Positions 26,875 through 35,983 of a stretch of 64,000 bases of DNA are shown piece after piece (positions within the stretch are counted from its first letter, which is position 1; every line of letters begins with the position of its first letter). The stretch comes from Gemmiger formicilis (lineage in GTDB: Bacteria; Bacillota; Clostridia; Oscillospirales; Ruminococcaceae): assembly GCF_018784445.1 (NCBI RefSeq), contig NZ_WQOH01000017.1:56751-120750 (forward strand), given 5' to 3'. A program made the position numbers and the translations under genes. Under the pieces are notes generated by a model. It did not search any database and was not told the origin of the DNA. It saw only the letters and a program-made list of their open reading frames with translations.

Positions 26875-28104
26875 ATGCGCATTGATATTGTAACACTGTT
26901 CCCGGAACTGTGCGACAGCTTCCTTTCGGCCAGCATCCTGGGCCGCGCCCGGGCCAAGAATCTGTTCGAGGCTCACTGCCACCAGATCCGCGATTACACG
27001 AAAAACAAACAGAAGCAGACCGACGACTATCCCTACGGCGGCGGCTGCGGCATGGTGCTCTACGCCCAGCCCATCGCCGACTGCCTGCGGGCTGTGCAGG
27101 CCCAGTGCGCCGGGCAGGGGCGGCAAAAGCCCCACGTCGTGTTCCTGACCGCCGCAGGCCGTCCCTATAACGAGGAAAAGGCTCGCGAGCTGGCAAGCTA
27201 TGACGCGGTGACCCTCGTCTGCGGCCACTATGAGGGCATAGACCAGCGCGTCATTGACGCCTTCGGCGATGAGGAAATCTCCATCGGCGACTACGTGCTT
27301 ACCGGCGGTGAGCTGGCAAGCCTTGTCGTGGCCGACAGCGTGCTGCGCCTGCAGCCCGGCGTTCTGGCAGAGGAAAAGGGCTACCAGGACGAGAGCTACT
27401 GGGATGGGTTGCTCGAATACCCGCAGTTTACCCGCCCCGAAATGTGGGAAGGCCGCGCTGTGCCGCCGGTGCTGCTGACCGGCGACCACAAAAAAATCGA
27501 CGAATGGCGCGGTGCCCAGAGCCGGGAGCGCACCCGCGAACGCCGCCCCGACCTGTACGACGCCTGGTGCGAGAGCCACCCGCTGGCGGAGCTTCCCAAA
27601 TGGAAGCGCGGCGAAAATATGCGCCTTGTGAAAAATGACGAACAGCTGGCCCTCTGCGCTGCCCTCATGGCTGAGGGCAGCCGCACAGTTTGTGCGCAGG
27701 TCTGCAGCGAGGAATATCTTGCAAAAATGACGCCGGAATTCTGGCTGCCCGAGCTGGCAGACAAAAAAAGGAACGGCTGGGCGTTCTATCTGCACTACAC
27801 CAAGGATGCCGCCGACGGCATGGTCGGCGTCTGCCATAAGACCGGTGAGTTGGGGCACTTGTTTGTGACCGAGAGTGCCCGGGGCAAGGGATACGGTGCC
27901 AAGATGCTGGATTTTGCCCGCAAGAAGCTGGCGGAGCACCCGCACCCGACTTTCGGCGTTTTGTCCACCAACACCCGCGCCATTGCGCTGTACAAGCGCA
28001 TGGGTTGGCGGCTGACCGGCACCGTGCTGAATGTGTACGACCCGGAAAACGACGCGTTTACGGAAAAATACTGCGAAGAATGGCAGATGCGCTACCAGGG
28101 CTGA
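26875..28104 (+). CDS. trmD: TrmD tRNA(m1G37) methyltransferase fused to a GNAT acetyltransferase domain
   Basis: 409 aa, far longer than normal TrmD (about 240-255). Residues 1 to about 245 are a complete SPOUT methyltransferase: MRIDIVTLFPELC, DDYPYGGGCGMV, VCGHYEGIDQRV, and the SAM-knot segment SIGDYVLTGGELA with RRPDLYDAW. From residue 249 (MRLVKNDEQLAL) a GNAT fold follows, with the acetyl-CoA loop ESARGKGYGAKML and NTRAIALYKRMGWR. No stop or clear ribosome binding site lies at the junction (27619), so this is one polypeptide. TrmD makes m1G37 to prevent frameshifting. The acetylation substrate is unknown. The usual downstream rplS is absent. Confidence 0.9.
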   Translation: MRIDIVTLFPELCDSFLSASILGRARAKNLFEAHCHQIRDYTKNKQKQTDDYPYGGGCGMVLYAQPIADCLRAVQAQCAGQGRQKPHVVFLTAAGRPYNEEKARELASYDAVTLVCGHYEGIDQRVIDAFGDEEISIGDYVLTGGELASLVVADSVLRLQPGVLAEEKGYQDESYWDGLLEYPQFTRPEMWEGRAVPPVLLTGDHKKIDEWRGAQSRERTRERRPDLYDAWCESHPLAELPKWKRGENMRLVKNDEQLALCAALMAEGSRTVCAQVCSEEYLAKMTPEFWLPELADKKRNGWAFYLHYTKDAADGMVGVCHKTGELGHLFVTESARGKGYGAKMLDFARKKLAEHPHPTFGVLSTNTRAIALYKRMGWRLTGTVLNVYDPENDAFTEKYCEEWQMRYQG

Positions 28105-28177
28105 CCGTTGTTTTTGTCGCCAATCCACAACGTTGTTGAAAATAAACTGGTAAAGTTGCACAAACGCGCGGGCGCAG

Positions 28178-28207
28178 ATTTGGCAGAATTACAGAATCCT
28201 GCCAAAT
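28178..28207. promoter_or_regulatory. Inverted repeat upstream of the HPr promoter
   Basis: ATTTGGCAG (28178-28186) and CTGCCAAAT (28199-28207) form a perfect nine-base inverted repeat with a 12-base spacer, ending 14 bases before the -35 box of the HPr gene. No U-run follows, so an operator is more likely than a terminator for trmD. Confidence 0.45.
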
Positions 28208-28221
28208 TTGCAAAATTCTAC

Positions 28222-28250
28222 TGTACAAAATCGACGAAATAGGATAAAAT
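28222..28250 (+). promoter_or_regulatory. Promoter of the HPr gene
   Basis: TGTACA (28222-28227), a 17-base spacer and TAAAAT (28245-28250). A leader of about 100 bases precedes the ATG at 28356. Confidence 0.6.
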
Positions 28251-28355
28251 AGAGACAATCAAGGCGGCGTATTAACACACGCAATAGACCGCCTGGAAGT
28301 CGCCCACGGTAGATACGCAAGGGCATATTATTTTCAAAAGTAGGAGAGAATAACT

Positions 28356-28619
28356 ATGTACGTTAAAGAAGTTACCGTTGAGAATCAGGTTGGTCTGCAC
28401 GCACGTCCGGCTACCTTCTTCATCCAGAAGGCCAACGAGTATAAGTCCTCCATTTGGGTCGAGAAAGAGGAGCGCCGCGTCAACGCGAAGTCTCTGCTCG
28501 GCGTCCTGAGCCTGGGCATCGTTGGCGGCACCACCATCCGCATCATTGCTGATGGTGCCGATGAGCAGGCTGCAGTAGACGGTCTGGTCAAGCTGGTCAG
28601 CTCTGGCTTTGCCGAGTAA
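28356..28619 (+). CDS. ptsH: HPr family phosphocarrier protein
   Basis: 87 aa. His15 (NQVGLHARPAT), the EI/EII phosphorelay site, and Ser46 (NAKSLLGVLSL), the HPr kinase regulatory site, are both present. It could therefore serve sugar transport and carbon catabolite control. Its codon use (GTT, GCT rich) suggests high expression. It stands alone between its own promoter and a terminator, away from enzyme I, so a Crh-like purely regulatory role is possible, but the active histidine argues for true HPr. Confidence 0.92.
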   Translation: MYVKEVTVENQVGLHARPATFFIQKANEYKSSIWVEKEERRVNAKSLLGVLSLGIVGGTTIRIIADGADEQAAVDGLVKLVSSGFAE

Positions 28620-28636
28620 TCTATTCCGGAACAATC

Positions 28637-28664
28637 AGCGGTGGGGCGACCCGCCGCTTTTTTT
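28637..28664 (+). terminator. Rho-independent terminator after HPr gene
   Basis: AGCGGTGGG and CCCGCCGCT form a nine-base stem with a G-T pair and a GCGA loop, followed by a run of seven T. Confidence 0.9.
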
Positions 28665-28682
28665 GTATACGAAAGGCTCCCT

Positions 28683-30533
28683 ATGACAAAAGCTGAACTC
28701 TACAAAAAAGCCTGTATGCTGCCGCTTTTGCCCGGTGTCTACATCATCCGGGACAAAACGGACACCATCATCTATATCGGCAAGGCCAAGCGGCTCAAGA
28801 CCCGCGTGTCGCAGTATTTCCGTGAGGGTGTGCCCCACGACGCCAAGGTCAGCCAGATGATTGCCCACGCCTTCACGTTTGACGTGATCGTGTGTCAAAG
28901 CGAGTTTGAGGCACTGGTGCTGGAAGCAAGCCAGATCAAGGCCCACACGCCGAAATACAACATCCTGCTCAAGGACGACAAGGGGTACAGCTATGTCAAG
29001 GTCACGCGGGGCGCGTGGCCGCGCATCTCCGCCGCGCTGCAAAAGGACGATGACGACGCCGACTACATCGGTCCCTTCACCTCGTCCTTTGCCGTGCGGG
29101 AGATGGTCGAGACCGCGCAGGACTGCTTTCTGCTGCCGCGCTGCAACAAAAACTTCCCGCAGGATTTCCGCAAGGGGCGACCCTGCCTCAACGCCCACAT
29201 CGGCAAGTGCATGGCCGTGTGCAGCGGAAAAATTACCTGCGAAGCCTACAACGACGCCGTGCAGGGCGCACTGCGGATGATCCGCTACGGCAAAAAGGAT
29301 ATCGTCAAGCAGCTGCGGGAGAAGATGGAAGCTGCGTCCGAACGCCTTGACTTTGAGACGGCGGCGCTGCTGCGCGACCAGATTATGGCTATTGACCGCG
29401 TGGCGGCAGGGCAGAAGGTGGTCATGGAAAATGACACCGAAATGGATGTCATCGCGCTGGCGGGCACGACACACGCAGTCTGCGCCGCCGTGCTGCGCTA
29501 CCGTGACGGCCGCCTGACCGACAAGCGGGAATTTCTCTTCCGCGACACGACCGATATCAACGCCGTGCGGGAAGAATTTTTACCACAGTATTACCTGGAC
29601 GGCGGGGCCATCCCCAAGACGATCGCGGTGGATGCCTTGCCGCCCGACGCCGACGCGCTGAGTGAAGCGCTGAACCAGGCCCGCGGCACAAAAGTGGAAC
29701 TCTACGTGCCCCAGCGCGGTGATGTAGCCAAGCTCGTGACGATGGCCTACACCAACGCCGTAGAGCGCCTGGGCCGCGAGAGCGGCCGCTATACCCGCGA
29801 GGAGAAGCTGCTGGAAGAAGCCGCCCAGGTGCTGGGCTTAAAAAAGCCGCCCCGTGTCATCGAGAGCTACGATATTTCCAACTGGGGCGACGGGTCGAGC
29901 GTCTGCGGCATGGTGGTGTTCCGGGACGGCAGGCCCCACCGCGCGGGCTACCGCCGCTTTAAAATGAAAACCGTTGCGGGCACGGACGACTACGCCTCGC
30001 TGGCGGAGACGCTCTCCCGCCGCGCGGCAGAGTACGAGATGGCCCGCCGCGGCGAAAAGCCGGACGGTCCGCAGAACCAGTTCGCAACATTGCCCGACCT
30101 GCTGCTCATCGACGGCGGCCGGGGCCAAGTGGGCGCGGTCAAGCAGGCTTTGCGCGGCACGGCGCTGGAGCATGTACCGACCTTCGGCATGGTTAAGGAC
30201 GACCACCACCGCACCCGCGCCATCGTGGACGACGAGGGCGGCGAAATCGCCATCAACCGCCACCGCAACATTTTTACCTTTGTCACGAACATCCAGGACG
30301 AGACGCACCGCTATGCCAACGACTACCGCAAACGCACCATGAAGAAAAAGTCCTACGCCGCCACGCTCACGGCCATTCCCGGTGTGGGCGAAAAGACGAG
30401 CGCCGCGCTGCTGGCACATTTTAAAACTGTCTCGGCGGTCAAAGCGGCCAGTATTTCCGATTTGGAGGAAGTCAAAGGCATCAGCCACGCCAAAGCGGAA
30501 ATACTGTACAACGCCCTGCGGAATGGGGTATAA
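28683..30533 (+). CDS. uvrC: Excinuclease ABC subunit C
   Basis: 616 aa from the ATG at 28683 (MTKAELYKKACMLPLLPG). It makes both incisions in nucleotide excision repair. Domain order: GIY-YIG nuclease (LPGVYIIRDKTDTIIYIGKAK), a cysteine-containing middle part (RPCLNAHIGKCMAVC), UVR/UvrB-binding helix pair (KMEAASERLDFETAALLRDQI), RNase H-like C-terminal nuclease (VIESYDISNWGDGSSV, LLIDGGRGQV) and tandem HhH (IPGVGEKTSAALL). Length is normal. Confidence 0.97.
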   Translation: MTKAELYKKACMLPLLPGVYIIRDKTDTIIYIGKAKRLKTRVSQYFREGVPHDAKVSQMIAHAFTFDVIVCQSEFEALVLEASQIKAHTPKYNILLKDDKGYSYVKVTRGAWPRISAALQKDDDDADYIGPFTSSFAVREMVETAQDCFLLPRCNKNFPQDFRKGRPCLNAHIGKCMAVCSGKITCEAYNDAVQGALRMIRYGKKDIVKQLREKMEAASERLDFETAALLRDQIMAIDRVAAGQKVVMENDTEMDVIALAGTTHAVCAAVLRYRDGRLTDKREFLFRDTTDINAVREEFLPQYYLDGGAIPKTIAVDALPPDADALSEALNQARGTKVELYVPQRGDVAKLVTMAYTNAVERLGRESGRYTREEKLLEEAAQVLGLKKPPRVIESYDISNWGDGSSVCGMVVFRDGRPHRAGYRRFKMKTVAGTDDYASLAETLSRRAAEYEMARRGEKPDGPQNQFATLPDLLLIDGGRGQVGAVKQALRGTALEHVPTFGMVKDDHHRTRAIVDDEGGEIAINRHRNIFTFVTNIQDETHRYANDYRKRTMKKKSYAATLTAIPGVGEKTSAALLAHFKTVSAVKAASISDLEEVKGISHAKAEILYNALRNGV

Positions 30534-30572
30534 TGTAATAACGATACAAAAATCCAGGATGGTTTCAAACCT

Positions 30573-32984
30573 ATGCTGCTTCTAACACTTCTTCTTTCCC
30601 TCGCCCTCGCGGCCTTTTTCACTTTACTGCCTGCCCACGTCCTTCACCGCCGCACCACCTGCGCCGACCTGTACGCCGGGGTGGGGGCCGCAGTGCTGGT
30701 CTGGCTGTGGGCGGCCTGTGTCTGGTCCAAGCCCGGGCTGACCGTCGACTTTGACGGCTTCCACCTGGCGGCGCTGCTTGCCATGCAGCTGCTCGCCTGC
30801 GGGGTGATCACAGGCTTCCGCCTGCGGCAGATGCTGCCCACCAAACTGCGCACCCCGGCGGCGGTCGGCCTGCTGGCGGCAGCAGCACTGGGGCTGGAAC
30901 TTTTCGTCGGCAACCTCAACTGGCTTGCCACCCACGGCTACACGCCCATCGACCTGCGGCCCTACCTGACCGCCGACGCCGACCCCACCGCGCCGATCGT
31001 ACTGAACGACGAGAACACAACACTGCAATTCATCGGCTTGGATTTCCCGATTTATAATTTGCAGCTGGACGGCCTTGTCTCACTGGCCGACGGCGATACG
31101 CCGGAGCAGAAAAACGTGCGGCTGAACCTGAACGTTTCCGCTACCGATGAAGCCGCCACAGTCTCCCGCCAGAGTTGGAACTGGCCGGTGGCCGCGGCGT
31201 CGGCCCGCAGCTGGGCCCGCAGCCTGGATCTCTCCGGCAAGGCAGACAGCCTGACGCTGACGGCCTCGGGCTTTAACGGCGAGTACCGCAGCTACCCGCT
31301 GAACGCCCAGCTGAACACCGTTTACGCCAACGCCCGCCGCCCGCTGGATTTCTCTGTCCTGCGTTTCGCGGTTGTACTGGCGCTGCTGCTGGCGGGCTTT
31401 GCCCTGCGCCCGGCAAGCGTCCTCTGGCGCGACGCCTACGCCGCCCATGAGCGCAAATACCGCCCGGCGGTGCTGGCTGTCGAGCTGGCCCTCTGCGCGG
31501 CGGCGTTCCTGGCCCCCTTCGGCGACCGCTTCAACGCGGGCATCGCCACGAGCTTTTACAACACGCCCGACTGGTCGGGTACGAGCCGCATCGACTTCAC
31601 CATGCACATCAACGACTGGGCGTCCAACACGGCCGCCCAGTACGGCGCACTGGCTCACAGCTTTTTGCAGGGGAGGCTCGATTTGGAAAAAGACCCGCCT
31701 GCGGCTATGGCTGACCTTGCCAACCCCTACGACACCGCCGCCCGGCAGGACGCCGCGCCGGATGCCCTGTGGGATGTGGCCTACTACAATGGCCGCTACT
31801 ACGTCTATTTTGGCGTTATACCGTGCCTTTTGTTCCAGCTGCCCTTTGAGGCACTGACCGGCATCCGGGATCTGCCGCCTAGTTTGCCGATGATTTTCCT
31901 CGCCTGGCTGTACATTTTTGCGGTGTTCGGTTTCATCAGGCAGGCCGTGCGCCGCTGGTTCCCGAACGCCAGTGCCGCCGCCTGCCTGCTGACAGCGGCG
32001 GGCGCAGCCTCGGGCAGCCAAATCTACTATCTGCTGCACCGCCCCTCGGTCTATGAATACGCCATTTTAAGCGGTGCTGCGTTTGTTCTGCTGGCGCTGT
32101 GGCAGTGGCTTTGCGCCGCCAACGCGCCCGAAACAAAGCGCAAGACCATCCTGTTCCACCTGGCCTTCGGCAGCCTGTGCATGGCGCTGGTGGCCGGCTG
32201 CCGCCCGCAGATGGTGCTTTTTGCCGTGCTGGCCCTGCCGATTTTCCGGCCGCGCTATATCACCCAAAAGCGGCTGCGCAGCCGCGCCGGGGCGGGGGAG
32301 TGCGCTGCATTCCTGCTGCCGGTCGTGCTGGTGGCCGTGGGCCTTATGTGGTACAACGCCGCACGGTTCGGCTCGCCCTTTGACTTTGGTGCCAACTACA
32401 ACCTGACCAGCAATGATATGACCCGCCGCGGCTTTGCGGTGGGGCGCATCGCCCCGGCGGTCGTGACCTTCTTAGCGGGCATCCCCGGCGTGCAGACCGT
32501 GTTCCCCTATATCACGGCCACCAAAATGCAGACGAACTACATGGGTCTGACCATCACAGAGCTGTACTACGGCGGCGCATTCACCTGCCTGCCGCTGCTG
32601 TGGGGGCTGGCCGCGCTGCCGCTGGCCCGCCGCCGTCTGGACGCTCGCCGCGACCTGCGCGCCGCCGTGCGGCTCACACTGATTTGCACCGTGGCGCTGG
32701 CCGTCGTGGACTGCCAGATGGCCGGGATGCTCTACCGCTACCAGAGCGATTGGCTCGGCCCGCTGCTGCTGGCGGCGGCACTGGCCTGGCTGCTGGCCGA
32801 AAACACCCTGCAAGCCTGCCCCATTGCGCCGCTGGTCAAGACCCTGCGCCTGGCACTGCCGCTGGCCGCGCTGGCGGGGGCGTGCTATAACTTCTGCGTC
32901 TATTTTGCGGCGGAGCCCCAGCTGATGGGCCAAAACCCCGCCCTGTATGAAAACGTGAGCCGCCTGGTTCAATTCTGGCTGTAA
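30573..32984 (+). CDS. Large polytopic membrane protein, possibly GT-C-like
   Basis: 803 aa, not recognised with certainty. Two or three membrane helices lie in residues 1-115. A soluble extracellular-type region follows (about 120-250) of beta-rich composition. The rest (about 255-800) has ten or so further hydrophobic segments interrupted by a loop with FYNTPDWSGTSRIDFTMHINDW and YYNGRYYVYFGVIPCLLFQLPFEALTG. The layout recalls GT-C glycosyltransferases or oligosaccharide-modifying membrane proteins, but no catalytic motif can be assigned. It ends 27 bases before the response regulator gene and may share its transcript. Confidence 0.5.
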   Translation: MLLLTLLLSLALAAFFTLLPAHVLHRRTTCADLYAGVGAAVLVWLWAACVWSKPGLTVDFDGFHLAALLAMQLLACGVITGFRLRQMLPTKLRTPAAVGLLAAAALGLELFVGNLNWLATHGYTPIDLRPYLTADADPTAPIVLNDENTTLQFIGLDFPIYNLQLDGLVSLADGDTPEQKNVRLNLNVSATDEAATVSRQSWNWPVAAASARSWARSLDLSGKADSLTLTASGFNGEYRSYPLNAQLNTVYANARRPLDFSVLRFAVVLALLLAGFALRPASVLWRDAYAAHERKYRPAVLAVELALCAAAFLAPFGDRFNAGIATSFYNTPDWSGTSRIDFTMHINDWASNTAAQYGALAHSFLQGRLDLEKDPPAAMADLANPYDTAARQDAAPDALWDVAYYNGRYYVYFGVIPCLLFQLPFEALTGIRDLPPSLPMIFLAWLYIFAVFGFIRQAVRRWFPNASAAACLLTAAGAASGSQIYYLLHRPSVYEYAILSGAAFVLLALWQWLCAANAPETKRKTILFHLAFGSLCMALVAGCRPQMVLFAVLALPIFRPRYITQKRLRSRAGAGECAAFLLPVVLVAVGLMWYNAARFGSPFDFGANYNLTSNDMTRRGFAVGRIAPAVVTFLAGIPGVQTVFPYITATKMQTNYMGLTITELYYGGAFTCLPLLWGLAALPLARRRLDARRDLRAAVRLTLICTVALAVVDCQMAGMLYRYQSDWLGPLLLAAALAWLLAENTLQACPIAPLVKTLRLALPLAALAGACYNFCVYFAAEPQLMGQNPALYENVSRLVQFWL

Positions 32985-33011
32985 AAATCTGGATGTAAAA
33001 AGGAAAAGAGT

Positions 33012-34265
33012 ATGGCTGACAAAAACATCTACACCGTCATCGTGGCCGACGATGAGGACGAACTGCGCGAGGCCGTCTGTACCATGATCCCCTGGGAAGC
33101 CCTCGGCTTCCACCTCGTCGGCAGCGCCAGCAACGGCCTGGACGCGCTGGAACTCGTCGAGCGGCTGGAACCTGACCTGCTGCTGACCGATATCCGTATG
33201 CCGTTTATCTCGGGCATTGAGCTGGCCCGCCAGGTGCGCGAGATTCGCCCCGCCATGCACATTGCATTTTTGAGCGGATTTGACGATTTCGAATACGCGA
33301 AGCAGGCCATCCAGTACAACATCATCAGCTATATGCTCAAGCCGCTGACGATGGACGGCCTGGCGGCAGAGCTGAAATCCATCCACGAGAAAATCGACGC
33401 CCGCTATGCAGGACTGCGCCGCGCCGACACCGCCCACGCTGACCGCGCCGCATTCCTGATCCCGCTCGTGTTGGAGCACTATGATAGCGCCCCAGACGAT
33501 TTGGAGGATCGCCTGCGCAATATGGCTGCGGAGCTCGGCCTTTTGCGCGGTACCGACGACCGCAGCGCTCTGGTCGTGCTGGCCGCTGTGCTGGATGGCC
33601 CCACCGACTATGAGGCGGGCTTTACCCAGCTGGTGGAGCAGAGCGCCAACAAATACTTACGGCATTTCGTGTTTTATTGCTGCGGCCGCGTTGTGGCGGT
33701 GCTGCTGGGCAACCCTTCGGACTTTGAGGAATATCTGCATATTCTCGCCGACGAGATTTGCCAGCTGGCGGACCGCGCCCTGGGCCGCACGGCCAATGTG
33801 GGCATCAGCCGCGAAGCTACCCAATTTGCCAGCTTGAATGACGCCTACAAGCAGGCCATCGAAGCCCTGCGCGCCGCCGCCGAGGGCGAGGGCGGCGTCA
33901 GCTTCACGGCAGATGCCCGCAAGACCGGCAGCCTGTGTGAGCGTGCGCTGGAAATCATCGGGCAGCATTACATGGACGAGGATCTGTCTCTGGCGTCCCT
34001 CTCGGCTATGCTGGATGTCAGCCCCAACCATTTGAGCGCCTGCATCAAGAAGTCGGAAGGGGAAACCTTCATCAACATTCTGGTGCGCCGCCGCATGGAG
34101 ACCGCGCAGCAGCTTTTGCTTACCACTGATTTGCAGATACAGGAAATCGCCCGCCGCTGCGGCTATACAGACCAGCACTACTTCAGCTATTGCTTTAAAA
34201 AGTACAGCGGTACGTCGCCGGTGGCCCTGCGCCGCGCCCGCGCAGCGGGGGAGGCCCACGCATGA
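33012..34265 (+). CDS. YesN-type response regulator (REC + AraC HTH)
   Basis: 417 aa. A receiver domain spans residues 6-125 with acidic pocket DDE at 13-15, phosphorylation site Asp60 (LLLTDIRMPF) and lysine in YMLKP. A middle region of about 170 residues follows, then a C-terminal AraC-type double helix-turn-helix (about 315-410; ISPNHLS-like VSPNHLSACIKKSEGE and IQEIARRCGYTDQHYFSYCFKKYSG). Its gene overlaps the kinase start by four bases (ATGA). It most likely controls the sugar transporter downstream. Confidence 0.92.
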   Translation: MADKNIYTVIVADDEDELREAVCTMIPWEALGFHLVGSASNGLDALELVERLEPDLLLTDIRMPFISGIELARQVREIRPAMHIAFLSGFDDFEYAKQAIQYNIISYMLKPLTMDGLAAELKSIHEKIDARYAGLRRADTAHADRAAFLIPLVLEHYDSAPDDLEDRLRNMAAELGLLRGTDDRSALVVLAAVLDGPTDYEAGFTQLVEQSANKYLRHFVFYCCGRVVAVLLGNPSDFEEYLHILADEICQLADRALGRTANVGISREATQFASLNDAYKQAIEALRAAAEGEGGVSFTADARKTGSLCERALEIIGQHYMDEDLSLASLSAMLDVSPNHLSACIKKSEGETFINILVRRRMETAQQLLLTTDLQIQEIARRCGYTDQHYFSYCFKKYSGTSPVALRRARAAGEAHA

Positions 34266-35983
34266 AGCGCCCGCCCCGCACTGCGCCCCTGGCCGCCGCG
34301 CTGATTTCCGCCGTGGCGGTGGCGGTGCTGACGCTCTGCACGACGCTGTTTCTGCGCAGCTACCGCAGCGCCGTGGTCGAGGCCGCCCGCACGAACAGTG
34401 CCCAGGCCGTCAGCCAGGTCGTGGGGACCGTGGGCAACTATGTGAGCACAATGGACAGCGCCGTCTCTATCGTCATGGAGCGGCTGGACGACGACACCGC
34501 CCGCCGCGACGCCTTTTTGAACGCGTTCCTCACCGCCCGGCCCGAGGTCGCAGCCATCACCGCCTACGATGCAGACGGCCAGTTGCTGGACTGCTGGGCG
34601 CAGGAGGGCCGCAAACCCAAGGATGCGATTTTGCGGAACCTTTCCTTTGATTTGACCACCGCCCGCCGCCTGGGCCACGGCTACATCAGCACGCCCCACG
34701 TCGAGTCGATTTTTGAAGGTTACTACCCCTGGGTCGTGTCGGTCATCCGTATCGTGCCGGAAGGTGACACTGCGCGGTGCTGGCTCTCGGTGGATTTGAG
34801 CTTCAAGGAGCTGGCTGCCACCATCAGCAACGTCGGCATTGGCCAGCACGGCTACTGCTACCTGATGGACGAACGCGGCAACATGGTCTACCACCCGCAG
34901 CAGCAGCTTTTGTACGCGGGCCTGAAAAAGGAGGAAGCGGGCCGTCTGGCCTGCCTTGGCGACGGCACCTATGTCGAGGATACCGTCATTTACAGCGTCC
35001 AGCGCGTGCCGGGCAGCCCGTGGCGCGTCGTCGGTGTCAGCTACATCGACGAGACCGTCAACGAGAGCTTCTGGCAGATGGCCCGCATCGCTGTGGCTAC
35101 CGCCGTATTGATCCTGTTTGCGGCGCTCATCGTGGGCTGGGTGTTGTCCCGCTCGCTGTCCCGCCCCTTGCAGCAGCTGGAAAACGCCATGGAGCAGTTT
35201 GAGCAGGACGCCGATCACTTTGCGTTCCAGTCGGTGCGCGGCACGCGGGAGGTGCAGAACCTCTCGGATTCCTTCGGGCATATGGTGGGCCGTATCCAGC
35301 GGCTGATGACCACCGTGCGCGAGGAGGAAGTTGTGCTGCGCAAGACCGAACTCAAGGCGCTGCAGGCTCAGATCAACCCGCATTTTCTCTACAACACGCT
35401 CGATTCCATCGCCTGGATGTGCGAACGCAGCAAAAATGCCGACGCCGTCCAGATGGTCCACGCGCTGGCGCGGCTCTTCCGCATCAGCATCAGCCGCGGG
35501 CACGAACTGATCCCGATTGAAAAAGAACTGCAGCACGCCGAAGCCTACCTGCAAATCCAAAAATACCGCTATAAGAACCAGTTTACCTACCATTTCACGG
35601 TGGACGAGAGCTGCCTGCACTGTCTGTGCAACAAAATCACCCTGCAGCCCATCATCGAAAACGCCATTGTCCACGGCCTGGATTTGATGGTCGATTCCGG
35701 CCATATTGAGATCACGGTCAAGCCCGACGGTGACGATATTCTGCTTATTGTGGCGGACGACGGCATCGGCATGGAGCCGGAGCAGGTGGCGGCACTTTTG
35801 CAGAACGAACCCAGCGACCGCACCGGCATCGGTGTCAAGAACGTCAACGACCGGCTGCGCATCTACTTCGGCGCGGCTTACGGCATCTCCATCGTCAGTG
35901 CCCCCTACGAGGGCACGACCGTAACCATCCGCACTCCGCGCGTGCCGGAGGACAGGGAGGGAGACTATGACAAACTGCGTTAA
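34262..35983 (+). CDS. YesM-type sensor histidine kinase
   Basis: 573 aa. TM1 about residues 12-33, an extracellular dCache-like domain of about 240 residues, TM2 about 272-295, HAMP (SRSLSRPLQQLENAMEQF), His_kinase domain with the phospho-acceptor His374 in INPHFLYNTLDSIAW, and HATPase_c with DDGIGMEP and GIGVKNVNDRLRIYFG. This is the family that pairs with YesN regulators for carbohydrate uptake genes. It overlaps both neighbours, with the downstream sugar-binding gene starting inside its last 17 bases, so the three are one translationally coupled unit. Confidence 0.93.
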   Translation: MKRPPRTAPLAAALISAVAVAVLTLCTTLFLRSYRSAVVEAARTNSAQAVSQVVGTVGNYVSTMDSAVSIVMERLDDDTARRDAFLNAFLTARPEVAAITAYDADGQLLDCWAQEGRKPKDAILRNLSFDLTTARRLGHGYISTPHVESIFEGYYPWVVSVIRIVPEGDTARCWLSVDLSFKELAATISNVGIGQHGYCYLMDERGNMVYHPQQQLLYAGLKKEEAGRLACLGDGTYVEDTVIYSVQRVPGSPWRVVGVSYIDETVNESFWQMARIAVATAVLILFAALIVGWVLSRSLSRPLQQLENAMEQFEQDADHFAFQSVRGTREVQNLSDSFGHMVGRIQRLMTTVREEEVVLRKTELKALQAQINPHFLYNTLDSIAWMCERSKNADAVQMVHALARLFRISISRGHELIPIEKELQHAEAYLQIQKYRYKNQFTYHFTVDESCLHCLCNKITLQPIIENAIVHGLDLMVDSGHIEITVKPDGDDILLIVADDGIGMEPEQVAALLQNEPSDRTGIGVKNVNDRLRIYFGAAYGISIVSAPYEGTTVTIRTPRVPEDREGDYDKLR

